Assembly: GCA_040143965.1 (NCBI GenBank)
Contig: JASJQH010000059.1
Coordinates: forward strand, 1-36,069
Origin: Basidiobolus ranarum
Lineage: Eukaryota > Basidiobolomycota > Basidiobolomycetes > Basidiobolales
Direction of reading: 5' to 3'
DNA: 36,069 nt
In this document: positions 1-8,233 of the stretch, piece after piece
Layout of the letters: every line of letters begins with the position of its first letter
How positions within the stretch are numbered: the first letter of the stretch is position 1
Notes under the pieces: generated by a model
Databases searched by the model: none
What the model saw: the letters and a program-made list of their open reading frames with translations, nothing else
What the model was told of the DNA's origin: nothing
Program-made: the position numbers and the translations under genes

Positions 1-2
1 AT

Positions 3-1070
3 GATATCATGCTTCTTCCAGAGAGCCTGGGACATGCAAACCAACTACTGGAATGCATTACAAGATGGTGCTCAGATAATATCATGGAAATTAATATCGC
101 AAAGTCAGGCTTTGTTGGACCCTCTCAGGAATGGAAACTCTGCTTATATGGTGTCAACATCCCAATGCCAAGAATGTATCACTACTTGGGACTTCCCATT
201 ACCAAGCATGGGATTGATTGGCCAAGCTATATTGGAAGCTGCACAGCTAAAGCATCCTGTACTTTAAAGCTGCTACAGCTCAAAGGTTCTTGTTGGCCTC
301 CTTTAATCAGGCTTCATCTCTTTAGAACATTTATTAGATCCAGATGGGAGTATGCTGCCCCACTAATGCAGTTGACTCTGACCAGCAATCTATGGAACAA
401 AGTAGAACTTATCCAACAACAAGCACTAGGTTGGGTAGTTAATGCCTCCAAGTATCACTCCAAGCAGTACCAGAGATTAATTCAAAGCCTGACTGGAATT
501 GAATCTATACACAATAGATTTGAAACCTTGGGAATCAGATTTGGATTACATTATATCAAAGCTTCTCCTACAAATCCACTCAGAGACTTAGTAGCAGCAA
601 TTGAATGCAAGACAGTTATTGCTTGTCCAACCTCACTTGTGATAGCAAACATTCATAAGCCAGATGGATTTCAGAAGTATCTCAAAGAAAATGAAAAACA
701 TGCCCCTGGTACTCAAGTTCCTCTCTCAGCAGCTATGGCTGAGAGAAAATTACAAAACATCTCAAGAGTCTTTAGCAAAAGAGATAGAGTAGGAAAAATA
801 GCAGCAACTAGTAGACACTCACATAGCCATGCAGATGTATCTTTATATATTAACGATACATTCTTTGCCTTTCAGGCAATCCGGTGGCGAATGAATACAC
901 TGTGCATAGGATCCAGATGCCCCAGGTGTCAGCAATATTTCTACTTTAATCATGCTGAAAAGTGCTTTGGCTTCAAGGATACTGATGCCCTTTTCCAGTT
1001 CCATAGTCAAAAAGCACTAAAGTTAAGGCTGGCAGCCTTGATTTTGGCCATCAGACCTGAGTTGTTATGA
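3..1070 (+). CDS. Reverse transcriptase, C-terminal part (LINE ORF2-like), partial at the 5' end
   Basis: About 355 residues of a non-LTR reverse transcriptase polyprotein. Visible landmarks in order: a thumb-proximal stretch with W..(D)N.MEINIAKS, which resembles the 'W...N.L.iN..KS' block after the catalytic site; YHYLGLPI, matching the 'YLG' block; RLHLFRTFIRSRWEYAAPL, matching the 'lyktfirs.~EYa' block; and a terminal CX2CX7HX3C zinc-knuckle-like motif (RCPRCQQYFYFNHAEKC), typical of LINE C termini. There is no stop in this frame from the edge to 1070, so this part is intact. The first in-window ATG at 9 is not the true start. The clade (Tad/I/Jockey-like) cannot be fixed from this fragment. 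Confidence 0.72.
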   Translation, partial: DIMLLPESLGHANQLLECITRWCSDNIMEINIAKSGFVGPSQEWKLCLYGVNIPMPRMYHYLGLPITKHGIDWPSYIGSCTAKASCTLKLLQLKGSCWPPLIRLHLFRTFIRSRWEYAAPLMQLTLTSNLWNKVELIQQQALGWVVNASKYHSKQYQRLIQSLTGIESIHNRFETLGIRFGLHYIKASPTNPLRDLVAAIECKTVIACPTSLVIANIHKPDGFQKYLKENEKHAPGTQVPLSAAMAERKLQNISRVFSKRDRVGKIAATSRHSHSHADVSLYINDTFFAFQAIRWRMNTLCIGSRCPRCQQYFYFNHAEKCFGFKDTDALFQFHSQKALKLRLAALILAIRPELL

Positions 1071-1241
1071 ATATTACATTGAAGTGTAAGTTATATAAAT
1101 CTATGAATTTCCCTTTCCATATCAAGCTGTTTTCATGCTTTTGACCAAATTTCGGTACATATATCCCCACAAGATTAATAGTTCTTTCCCTATATTAAAT
1201 TTGTAAGCAGAATATGATATTCCCAATAAAGATTCTGAAAG

Positions 1242-1254
1242 CCTAACCCTAACC
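1242..1254 (-). repeat. Telomere-like motif at the LINE 3' end
   Basis: CCTAACCCTAACC lies 12 bp after the AATAAA at 1225-1230 of the LINE tail. On the minus strand it reads as about two TTAGGG units. Confidence 0.55.
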
Positions 1255-1432
1255 TTTGCCCCTTAACACTATATTTACATCCTCTAAACTTGATTACATT
1301 GGTCATCAAGTTAAGTCTGGATATGATCCAATATTGTCACAATATCTTAAAAGATTGATGTCTTGATTGTCACTTTGTTTAGATTAGTATATAAGCTAAA
1401 TAAAGTCCACACTATCTGGTGCTTTTCATCCC

Positions 1433-1448
1433 CCCTAACCCTAACCCT
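1433..1448 (-). repeat. Interstitial telomere-like motif
   Basis: CCCTAACCCTAACCCT, about 2.7 units of the TTAGGG-type telomere repeat on the minus strand. It is the longest of the telomere-like motifs in this window and follows another AATAAA (1399-1404). Confidence 0.6.
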
Positions 1449-1850
1449 GGGACTGATAGAACACTTGAAGCGGATAAGATCAAAGAGAGTAGAGTGGTAT
1501 AGCGCATGATGATATTGTATTCACACTGGCGTCTATTTCATTTTATAGCTTTAGGTCAGCAACAGTAGATGAAAGTGATATAGCAATATCTATGGCAAGT
1601 ATTTTTCATACCATTTACTCACGTAAACCAGCGAAATACCAGAAATTTAATGGTTTTACTGCACATCACTACTAAAACTGTAGTAAAGCATGTATACAAG
1701 AGTTTACATGCTAAAATTTCCAACCTTGCTCTAAAAATAAGCAAAAACATAGTGGATTACATTCAATATTCCAATGGCATTGGATTATCCATTGTTCCAC
1801 TAAAGCATGTGTAATAGCGCTGTCATACTCTCTGCTTTTGGACTAGTGTA

Positions 1851-1928
1851 CAACTGTATATTACTCGATGAAATCTTAGATTCGAGCATCAACTGTATAT
1901 TACTCAATGAAATCTCAAATTCAAACAT
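1851..1928 (+). repeat. 39-bp imperfect tandem duplication
   Basis: Two adjacent copies (1851-1889 and 1890-1928) both begin CAACTGTATATTACTC and continue with GATGAAATC/AATGAAATC and a diverged tail. A handful of substitutions separate them, so the duplication is not very recent. Confidence 0.75.
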
Positions 1929-2576
1929 TTAAATAGTTGCTTAAAATTGATGTACTAGTGAAATATTGGTATTATAAGTTCAAGCATATATGACGAATCC
2001 ATTTGGAGAATATGAAGTAGAGATGGATTGTTCACGCCTGTCTAAATCTCTTCAAACTCTTTACCGCATCAATATATATATGTATATTTCACCTAGTTTC
2101 GTATTAATTTAAAATATCACTAGTAGCATCAAATATCGTACAATTTAGCAATCCAATAAACAGAGGATTTATCTCGAAATATTTCTTAACTTACAAGGCA
2201 TAATCACCAGTAGAGTTACCACAAGGTGAGAAACGATGGGCTTGATATAATCAGGTATATGATACAATGGTGATTTAAGTACCTTATTTGGGTGAAGAAG
2301 TAGCTCCTTTTACTAGTAATGTTTCAGAAGAACGATGATTATTTGGCTCTAATCATGTTTCAGAAGAGCAATGGACCAATACAAAGACTTCCCTAAGAAA
2401 CAAGGTAAATACCATATCATGGTAAAATTCCGTTCAGGTAACTAGTGATAGAGTACCTAACCAAACCTTGGTATGGGGATCATGACAAACTGTTACCTAG
2501 CATGGTACGAGGCTAATTCAGGCTCCTTTGTGGATCCACTCGGCTAGGATGAACCAAACGAATCCTCAATTCAACA

Positions 2577-2662
2577 TTCCAGCAATTCGTACTAGACTTT
2601 CCAGCAATTCGTACTAGACTTTCCAGCAATTCGTACTAGACTTTCCAGCAATTCGTACTAGA
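2577..2662 (+). repeat. 22-bp tandem array, 3.9 copies
   Basis: Four head-to-tail units begin at 2577, 2599, 2621 and 2643. Each starts TTCCAGCAATTCGTACTAGA and ends in CT, and the last is missing two bases. The copies are identical, which suggests recent expansion by slippage or unequal exchange. There are no spacers, so it is a minisatellite and not a CRISPR array. It lies in non-coding DNA. Confidence 0.92.
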
Positions 2663-3960
2663 TGTGCTGGGTGATAATAGACTCTTTCCCAGTGCTAATC
2701 CCCTTGGAGACATCAAGTTCGGAACATTTAAATAACCAGATTTATTAGGAAATATGTGGGAAATGTACAATAGGATGATGTCATCCTAACTTTAATAGAT
2801 ATGTGTTAACCAGTTTCAGTGACATAATTCGTTCAAAGCGGGCCTGGATCACTTGTTTATCAATAACTAACGGCAGTAGCCACAATATTAAGTGGAAAAC
2901 AATGGCATTAAGACCGACTGTTGTATGCCCATAAGAATTATCAACATTATGGGTAAGAACCGTGTTTACTATGCAGCATATGATACGCATCAATATTTGA
3001 TATCACAATGAGTTAACTCCGCCTGTAACCACCATTTTTGCTTTACTTCTACAGCACTTTCCAATTAGCTTACCCACTATCAGGGTCAGCGATGTTAAGC
3101 TGACAAATCTCTAAGCACAATTGAACAGCAAAGGTCTCCGTATTTAATATTCCTCAGTATTGCCATACGACCTTCATGCGCTATCTATAGAATTAGATTT
3201 GTTTCTATATCGCATTTAACCCATACTTGGCTGTTCAACAACTCTAGCTATTGGTCAAGAAGTAGAGAGTTCTTTTCATGTCATCTTTTGAAACAATCAA
3301 TTCCTCCACACTTGGTACCTTAGCTGCCCTGATGTTAATGCTGACAGTGGTGAAATTGCAATTACTTTATCTGTCCTACTTTGTCTACGAACTGATTTTA
3401 GATCGACTAAAAAATATTTCTCAAGGCTATAATAGCTCTAGTATTCCTTTCATAATCATCAAATGCTTACAATATTGAACTTCCTGCACCAGAATCTGTA
3501 GGTAAATTATTATCTTGGCTAATTTTATCAATTGTACTTGCAGTTCTATTGATTTGTAAATCAAGAAAATAGCTCAGAACATAGTAATACAAATATGGTT
3601 CAAGACATAAAAGATATTGGAGGACAAGATCAGGGAGTAGAGTGCTGAATACATTGGAGATATTCAAAATACATGTGATAACTAGAATATGAACACGATA
3701 TATAAATATTCCACGATCCTCAACACTGTCCAACTAGAGGTCCTAAATTCTAGCATATTTGTTTCATTACTTGGAGCTACTAAATATTACGCTATGGGTT
3801 TGCACCAGTTGAGGCGTAACTTGCTACACCATGGTATCAGAATTGCTTCTTCTAAAACATCTGCTCTGAGGAGCTTCATCAGAGATGCTTGATCAGTGGA
3901 TTATTTAAACGGAAAAGAATGGAGGAAACTGACGACCAGTGGCAGAGAAGTATATTCGCC

Positions 3961-4652
3961 ATGCTGTTAAAATCTTTCCGATTTTTCTTAGCCCTTGCCA
4001 GTGGTTTAACTGCAGTATATGGTGTATATGGTCCACAACTTCCAGAGGGATGTCAGCCATTCGAAGGTGGTTATGAATGTACATCTGTCACCGATGGTAC
4101 TTAGACAACTAGCACAGCAGATTCAGGATATAGTGAGCACGATTATCAACCGGAGATTATCAACCGGAAACTCATGGGTACGGAAATCAATGTAAACTAC
4201 CTAAAAAAATCACCTTACTTTCAGACAACAATAAATACCTAGGCAGGTGCCAAGGTTGCGTTCCATATGCTGCTTACCCTAACAATGCCTTTGTACATGG
4301 AGTTGGGAATCCAAGAGAATTGAGTTACCTTCAGTGGGATGTTGTAGAGTTAGTGAATGGTAAGATTGCCCTTCGCTCAGATACTGGAATGTATTTGGGA
4401 CGATGCAATAGATGCTACAAGCGAGAGGTCTATTACGATTCAGCGGGTGTTCATGTTATGGAAAAGTATCTAGCGAATAGTCCATGGGCTCATTGGGGGC
4501 TTCCTTGTGTTGGCAGCAATCAAATTACTCTTAAAGGTGACACTGGTCATTACCTAAGTCGATGCAATAATTGTATTTCTCATGCAGCTGCTCCCGACTC
4601 TGCCTTCGTTCACACTGACAATCCAAGTGCTTCGTATGCTATTTGGAAATGA
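3961..4652 (+). CDS. Secreted three-repeat fascin-like beta-trefoil protein
   Basis: The first exon encodes a clear signal peptide from the ATG at 3961 (MLLKSFRFFLALASGLTAVYG) followed by a short Cys-containing N terminus. The second exon, ending at the stop 4650-4652, encodes three repeats of about 40 residues: ITLLSDNNKYLGRCQGC, IALRSDTGMYLGRCNRC and ITLKGDTGHYLSRCNNC. The flanks contain W (QWDV, HWG, IWK) and a D/N-.AFVH block. This is the pattern of fascin-like/actin-crosslinking beta-trefoil folds; each lobe carries a CxxC. The two exons are in different frames, so an intron is needed. Phase-compatible models are donor GT at 4097 (or 4079) and acceptor AG at 4136-4137 (or 4154-4155), giving about 216 residues or slightly fewer. 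Both acceptors are the unusual GAG. A 14-bp tandem duplication (4141-4168) sits exactly at this junction, so the splice model is uncertain. Role unknown; a secreted carbohydrate- or surface-binding protein is a guess. Confidence 0.62.
4141..4168 (+). repeat. 14-bp perfect tandem duplication at the splice junction of the beta-trefoil gene
   Basis: GATTATCAACCGGA occurs at 4141-4154 and again immediately at 4155-4168. The length is not a multiple of three, so the two copies are read in different frames. Each copy is adjacent to a potential AG acceptor (4136-4137 and 4154-4155). Confidence 0.85.
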
Positions 4653-4970
4653 ACAGATTTGAACAAATATTGATTTAAGCGTTGATATCGAAGTTGTGTG
4701 ACACTAATAAATATACTGAATAGTTTGTACTTCATATAAATAAGCATTTGTTTGCACTCCATATATATAATCATCATTTGTGCACGATAATCCAGATAGA
4801 CAATCCAGATACATTCAATTATCCATCTTTCAGCTTACTAACTGAGGGTATATCTTGTATTAATCTGAGTTAACTAAAATCTTGCATAGTCCATCAGATA
4901 TTTTAATCCGTTGATAAGTTTATTATTTCCTGTTGATCATTACCTAATAGTACTCCCAACAAAGTGGCAA
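4653..4970. other. Convergent intergenic region (3' ends of the beta-trefoil and LPMO genes)
   Basis: About 320 bp of A/T-rich sequence between two genes that face each other. AATAAA-like signals occur (for example around 4707 and 4737) that could serve the upstream gene. No other element is seen. Confidence 0.5.
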
Positions 4971-5858
4971 TTAGCAAGCCCCCAGATCTTTCCAAGCACC
5001 TCCTGCACTTGGAGTTTCATTCTGAGTCCACCAGTTTGCCTGCCAAAGATGACCATTATAAGTAACTTTCTGAGCTCCATTGTAGGCAGTGCTAGCACTC
5101 CAAGCTGAAACTCCCGCACAGGAACCAGTTCCAGGATTACTTGTAGTGGTTGGTTTGGCCGAAGTAGTAGTTGAAGAAGTGGCGGTGGATGAAGGTTTAG
5201 TGGTGGTTGTTGTGGTAGGGTCTGGTCCACTATCAGTGGCTCCAACAGTGATGATAGGGCGTTTATCAAGTAGCTCATGGCCATCACCTTGGCCAATATC
5301 CATCTCTGGAATGGTAGGATACCCAGGGAGATTAGCCACCATAAGCTTGGGACCAGTTATGGTTCCACCAGGGGTTCCACCCTTGATGGTAATATCAACA
5401 CAGTTCATGTAATACTCACGGTTCCCTTCCGCGTTGACCCATGCCCAGGCCAAAGTTGCTCTTTTACTAGGAGGAGCGGTTGCTGGTATAGGGACATCGA
5501 ATGTCAATCCGTTCTTGAAACAATTGCGAACCACAGTTTTCAGGACCACGAAAGTCTGATCATTATCATAAGAAAGGGCAAATTGACAATGACCACCATT
5601 ATGAGTGTTTCCGGGTGCGAATTGAACTGAAACACTATCACCTGCATTGTAAGTGTATTCGACGTTACCAGCCTTGTACCCTTTGCATGGGAAAACCCCC
5701 AGAGGACCATTCATGTCGTAGTCGATATCACCAATGGATTGATAGTACTTACTGAATGTAGATTTTCGAGGAGCGGGCGACTGGATTTCCATGTGGCCTG
5801 ACACGGAGTCCAATAAGCAAAGAGATGCGACAACTAGCAAGTAAGATAAACCTCTCAT
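4971..5858 (-). CDS. Secreted AA11-like lytic polysaccharide monooxygenase with C-terminal CBM5/12
   Basis: A 295-residue, intronless secreted protein. Residues 1-21 form a signal peptide; cleavage exposes His22 (HMEIQSPAPRKS), the expected first ligand of the copper histidine brace. The second ligand is probably His86 in NTHNGGHCQF, and the axial Tyr is probably Tyr150 in GNREYYMNC. FPCK, H.GG.CQ, LAW.W and GNRE.YMNC match the AA11 (chitin-active) family. A Pro/Ser/Thr-rich linker of about 35 residues (about 208-245) leads to residues 250-295, which carry the WSASTAYNGAQKVTYNGHLW and ANWWTQNE pattern of CBM5/12 chitin-binding modules. It would oxidatively cleave crystalline chitin outside the cell. 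Assignment to AA11 rather than a neighbouring LPMO family is by motif memory. A TATA-like box lies upstream at 5918-5925. Confidence 0.88.
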   Translation of the reverse strand: MRGLSYLLVVASLCLLDSVSGHMEIQSPAPRKSTFSKYYQSIGDIDYDMNGPLGVFPCKGYKAGNVEYTYNAGDSVSVQFAPGNTHNGGHCQFALSYDNDQTFVVLKTVVRNCFKNGLTFDVPIPATAPPSKRATLAWAWVNAEGNREYYMNCVDITIKGGTPGGTITGPKLMVANLPGYPTIPEMDIGQGDGHELLDKRPIITVGATDSGPDPTTTTTTKPSSTATSSTTTSAKPTTTSNPGTGSCAGVSAWSASTAYNGAQKVTYNGHLWQANWWTQNETPSAGGAWKDLGAC

Positions 5859-5917
5859 ATCTGAAATAGCTCGTTGGATGATGGTTCTGATTATTCAAAT
5901 AATGATGAGATGTTTGG

Positions 5918-5925
5918 TTTTTATA
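5918..5925 (-). promoter_or_regulatory. TATA-like box of the LPMO gene
   Basis: TATAAAAA on the minus strand, about 60 bp upstream of the LPMO start codon at 5858, a normal distance for a fungal TATA element with a short leader. Confidence 0.5.
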
Positions 5926-6104
5926 CCTAAAGTCAGCCAAAGTAGTGGCTAAAATAACTCTTAGTGATGAGCATCTTTCAACAAGAATATTCCCAGCTTA
6001 GTGAAAGTTGTCGAGAAAACAAGTAGAGAGCACCAATTGAGAATGCGAAAAAGGGATTCTAACATGGAATAAATTAACACAACATAAAATCACGCTTAGT
6101 ACAA

Positions 6105-6112
6105 CCCTAACC
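6105..6112 (-). repeat. Telobox-like motif
   Basis: CCCTAACC preceded by AA, giving AACCCTAACC in context. It is about 250 bp upstream of the LPMO start on the other strand. Confidence 0.35.
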
Positions 6113-6385
6113 AATTAGGACTTATTAAACTCTCGGCTCATACCAGACCGTAACACCCTCGATTAAAGTAAAGAGTATTACACAGTAATAATACGGGTGT
6201 ATATAATGGGTGTTTATAATGGGTATACAATATAGATATGCAATAGATCCACTCCATCAAAATTAACACCAATGGTATTACCTGACGATGTAAGTAAATT
6301 CGACACTTTAACCAAATTTATACGAGATCCGCAAAGCAGTGCAACGACTCCAGATATCAAGGAAGTCAGCCGACTGATGCTACAG

Positions 6386-6433
6386 GTACGGATAAAAGCA
6401 AGGATACGGGTACGGGTGTAGGTACGGACACGT
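6386..6433 (+). repeat. Degenerate GGTACGG-rich patch
   Basis: Five imperfect occurrences of (A)GGTACGG/GGATACGG/GGTGTAGG-like units in under 50 bp, G-rich on the plus strand in otherwise A/T-rich DNA. It looks like a decayed microsatellite; a regulatory role cannot be judged. Confidence 0.45.
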
Positions 6434-7763
6434 TAACGGTCTATAGGTGAGGAAACAATACTAAAATACACCTTCGATTCCAGTTTTTCAGCTGGATGGT
6501 TCCTAGTTCAGCTTTTAATATGGCACTTGAGCACAATTCCCTTGCACAACCTTTAATGTAGCTCTTTTCCATGTGGGGTTCACAAAAGTGGGAAATAATA
6601 GTATGAAAGTCATGTAGGTATATCTACCTTCTTCTGAGGGCTTATTCGTGAGATAGAATGAGAACAATACAAGTCAATCTATGATGATTCAGGGCTTCTT
6701 GAACACACTCAATATTTTGTATACATCTATTGAAGCAAGCCATAGTCGAGCTAAATCTATCGGGTAACTGAGAAATCAGTGCCGAACTCAAGGACTTCTA
6801 TTGCTGTAGGATTAGGTAACTGAATATTCTCCTTTTGGCAAATGCAGTTTTATCCAAATAGCCGACATGTTTTCTAATACGTCACATGTATTCATCTAGA
6901 CACTTGACCAATAGCTGGCCAACATACTATACGAACGGTGTGAAAGATGTGAAAGGTTTATAGAACATCTTGCTGTGGAGTTTAATCGTTTAACCATAGA
7001 GTCCCTAGGTTTGGGAAGTTATTCACAAGTTGTTTCTTTTGGCATTAACTATTTCTGAATCAGATTATTACTAGTCATATACCTAATATGGACAAGAGAA
7101 CACTACCAAAGATGAGAGTTCTCATTTTCTCTTTTCATCACATATACACTCCAAATAAGTAATACACAAACGGTACTCTTCCACTCAATAAGGTAATTAC
7201 ACTAGTGGAACTTATCTCGTCTCATCTAAGGCTAGTAGACCATTAGCAAGAAAGGGCAATTTCAACAAGCAAACGAGGAAAAAGAGAACACTCAGACACA
7301 ATTGTCTAGTTTTTAGTAACTACATCAACTATTGTTATTTTGATACTATTTGAAAATGCAAACTGCTCTGGATAATTTGATGAATTTTTTGCACAATCAA
7401 TGTGAATGTGTATTCGTAGTTATTCAAGTGGCAATCCGGATATTTAATTGCCCAATTGTCTCAATTAGGATCTTCGTGATATCCATAATTGGAAGTTCAG
7501 TTTTTACCATATCGGTATGACGGCTTACCGGATCGTAACTCAGTATTGAAGCCAGAGGCACTAAGCCGCTAGCCACGTAAACAAGGATATTCTTTAAGGG
7601 AATTATGAAAGTTGCGGATTCATATTTATTCCTAGCTTTGTGAGCGGTTTAAGAATACATCGAATTACCAAAGTAGGGCTCCCCCTGACTCCTACCTCAT
7701 GGACATGTATGGTAGCTAAGAAATACCATGTATACTCAACATTTTAATCAACCAATATCAATA

Positions 7764-7817
7764 CCTATTAAGTAAGAGTAGTGACATTTCCCTATTAGGT
7801 AGGAGTAGTAACATTTC
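7764..7817 (+). repeat. 27-bp tandem duplication
   Basis: CCTATTAAGTAAGAGTAGTG at 7764 and CCTATTAGGTAGGAGTAGTA at 7791 begin two abutting 27-bp units, both ending ACATTTC, with three differences. Non-coding, about 420 bp upstream of urease. Confidence 0.8.
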
Positions 7818-7955
7818 TATTTCGAACAAATATGTTTATTTACTTGATATGTCGATGTCTGAAATACCATTTCCAGGTATTCGAAATTGCTACAAAATTG
7901 GTAAAAGATTGGAATAATATCCTTTTTTAGTGTTACGATTTGAAATAGGATATCA

Positions 7956-7967
7956 ACCCTAACCCTA
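7956..7967 (-). promoter_or_regulatory. Telobox-like motif upstream of urease
   Basis: AACCCTAACCCT lies about 270 bp upstream of the urease start codon. AACCCTAA is the telobox bound by Myb/TRF-like proteins in plants and some fungi. Function here is only inferred. Confidence 0.35.
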
Positions 7968-8133
7968 TCTGCGTAAAAATGGCTAATGTATTGAGATTAG
8001 ATTCCATAATGGATGTTTGGATCTAGACATTCTTGAGGTAAACATAGGATACGTATTTTCAGATTTCCAAGTCTGAGGCCTAGAAACCTCAAATTAGCGA
8101 ACGGAAGCAGTTTTTTTGGATTCTCTATTGTGG

Positions 8134-8148
8134 CCAATTTTATATAAA
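8134..8148 (+). promoter_or_regulatory. CCAAT and TATA boxes of the urease gene
   Basis: CCAAT at 8134-8138 is followed by TATATAAA at 8141-8148. A pyrimidine-rich leader (about 8187-8232) precedes the start codon at 8234. A TATA box about 85 bp from the ATG followed by a CT-rich tract is a common layout for strongly expressed fungal genes. Confidence 0.6.
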
Positions 8149-8233
8149 TAATGTGAATTCCAATCAAGTAGATATCATCAACAATTTGTCACTCCCTCTT
8201 CCCACAACTCTCTCCTACTGATTCTTTTTCATC

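Larger units (their letters stand above)
1..1254 (+). mobile_element. 3' part of a non-LTR (LINE) retrotransposon, cut by the left edge
   Basis: The reading frame beginning at base 3 is open from the window edge to a stop at 1068-1070, followed by an untranslated tail with an AATAAA at 1225-1230. About 12 bp after that signal lies a telomere-like motif at 1242-1254 (CCTAACCCTAACC), a plausible 3' boundary. The protein shows the region downstream of the RT catalytic core in LINE polymerases, so the 5' end, the endonuclease and the catalytic Asp motif lie outside the window. No terminal repeats or target-site duplication were found. The 3' end is an inference. Confidence 0.7.
1255..3960. other. 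Gene-poor intergenic stretch with short repeats
   Basis: About 2.7 kb between the LINE tail and the secreted beta-trefoil gene. Open frames here are short (at most 88 codons), have no recognisable domain and are dense in A/T-rich codons. The stretch holds a telomere-like motif at 1433-1448, a 39-bp imperfect tandem duplication at 1851-1928 and a 22-bp tandem array at 2577-2662, listed separately. An AATAAA at 1399-1404 precedes the second telomere-like motif by about 30 bp. I see no RNA gene. The weak hydrophobic frame at 3278-3478 is not supported as a gene. Confidence 0.6.
5926..8133. other. Long intergenic stretch between the LPMO and urease genes
   Basis: About 2.2 kb with no open frame above 60 codons and no recognisable RNA gene. 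It holds telomere-like motifs at 6105-6112 and 7956-7967, a degenerate GGTACGG-rich patch at about 6386-6433, a near-duplicate 'TATAATGGGTGT/TTATAATGGGTAT' at about 6200-6226 and a 27-bp tandem duplication at 7764-7817. It probably includes the upstream regions of the divergent LPMO and urease genes. Confidence 0.6.

Noticed and set aside
2577-2662. Possible CRISPR array
   Set aside because: Units abut without spacers and the genome is eukaryotic; it is a minisatellite.
3278-3478. Small hydrophobic open frame
   Set aside because: A/T-rich chance frame with no homology pattern I recognise, no clear promoter, and no continuation by splicing.
5089-5630. Plus-strand frames across the LPMO gene
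   Set aside because: Shadows of the minus-strand Thr/Ser/Pro-rich linker and LPMO domain.
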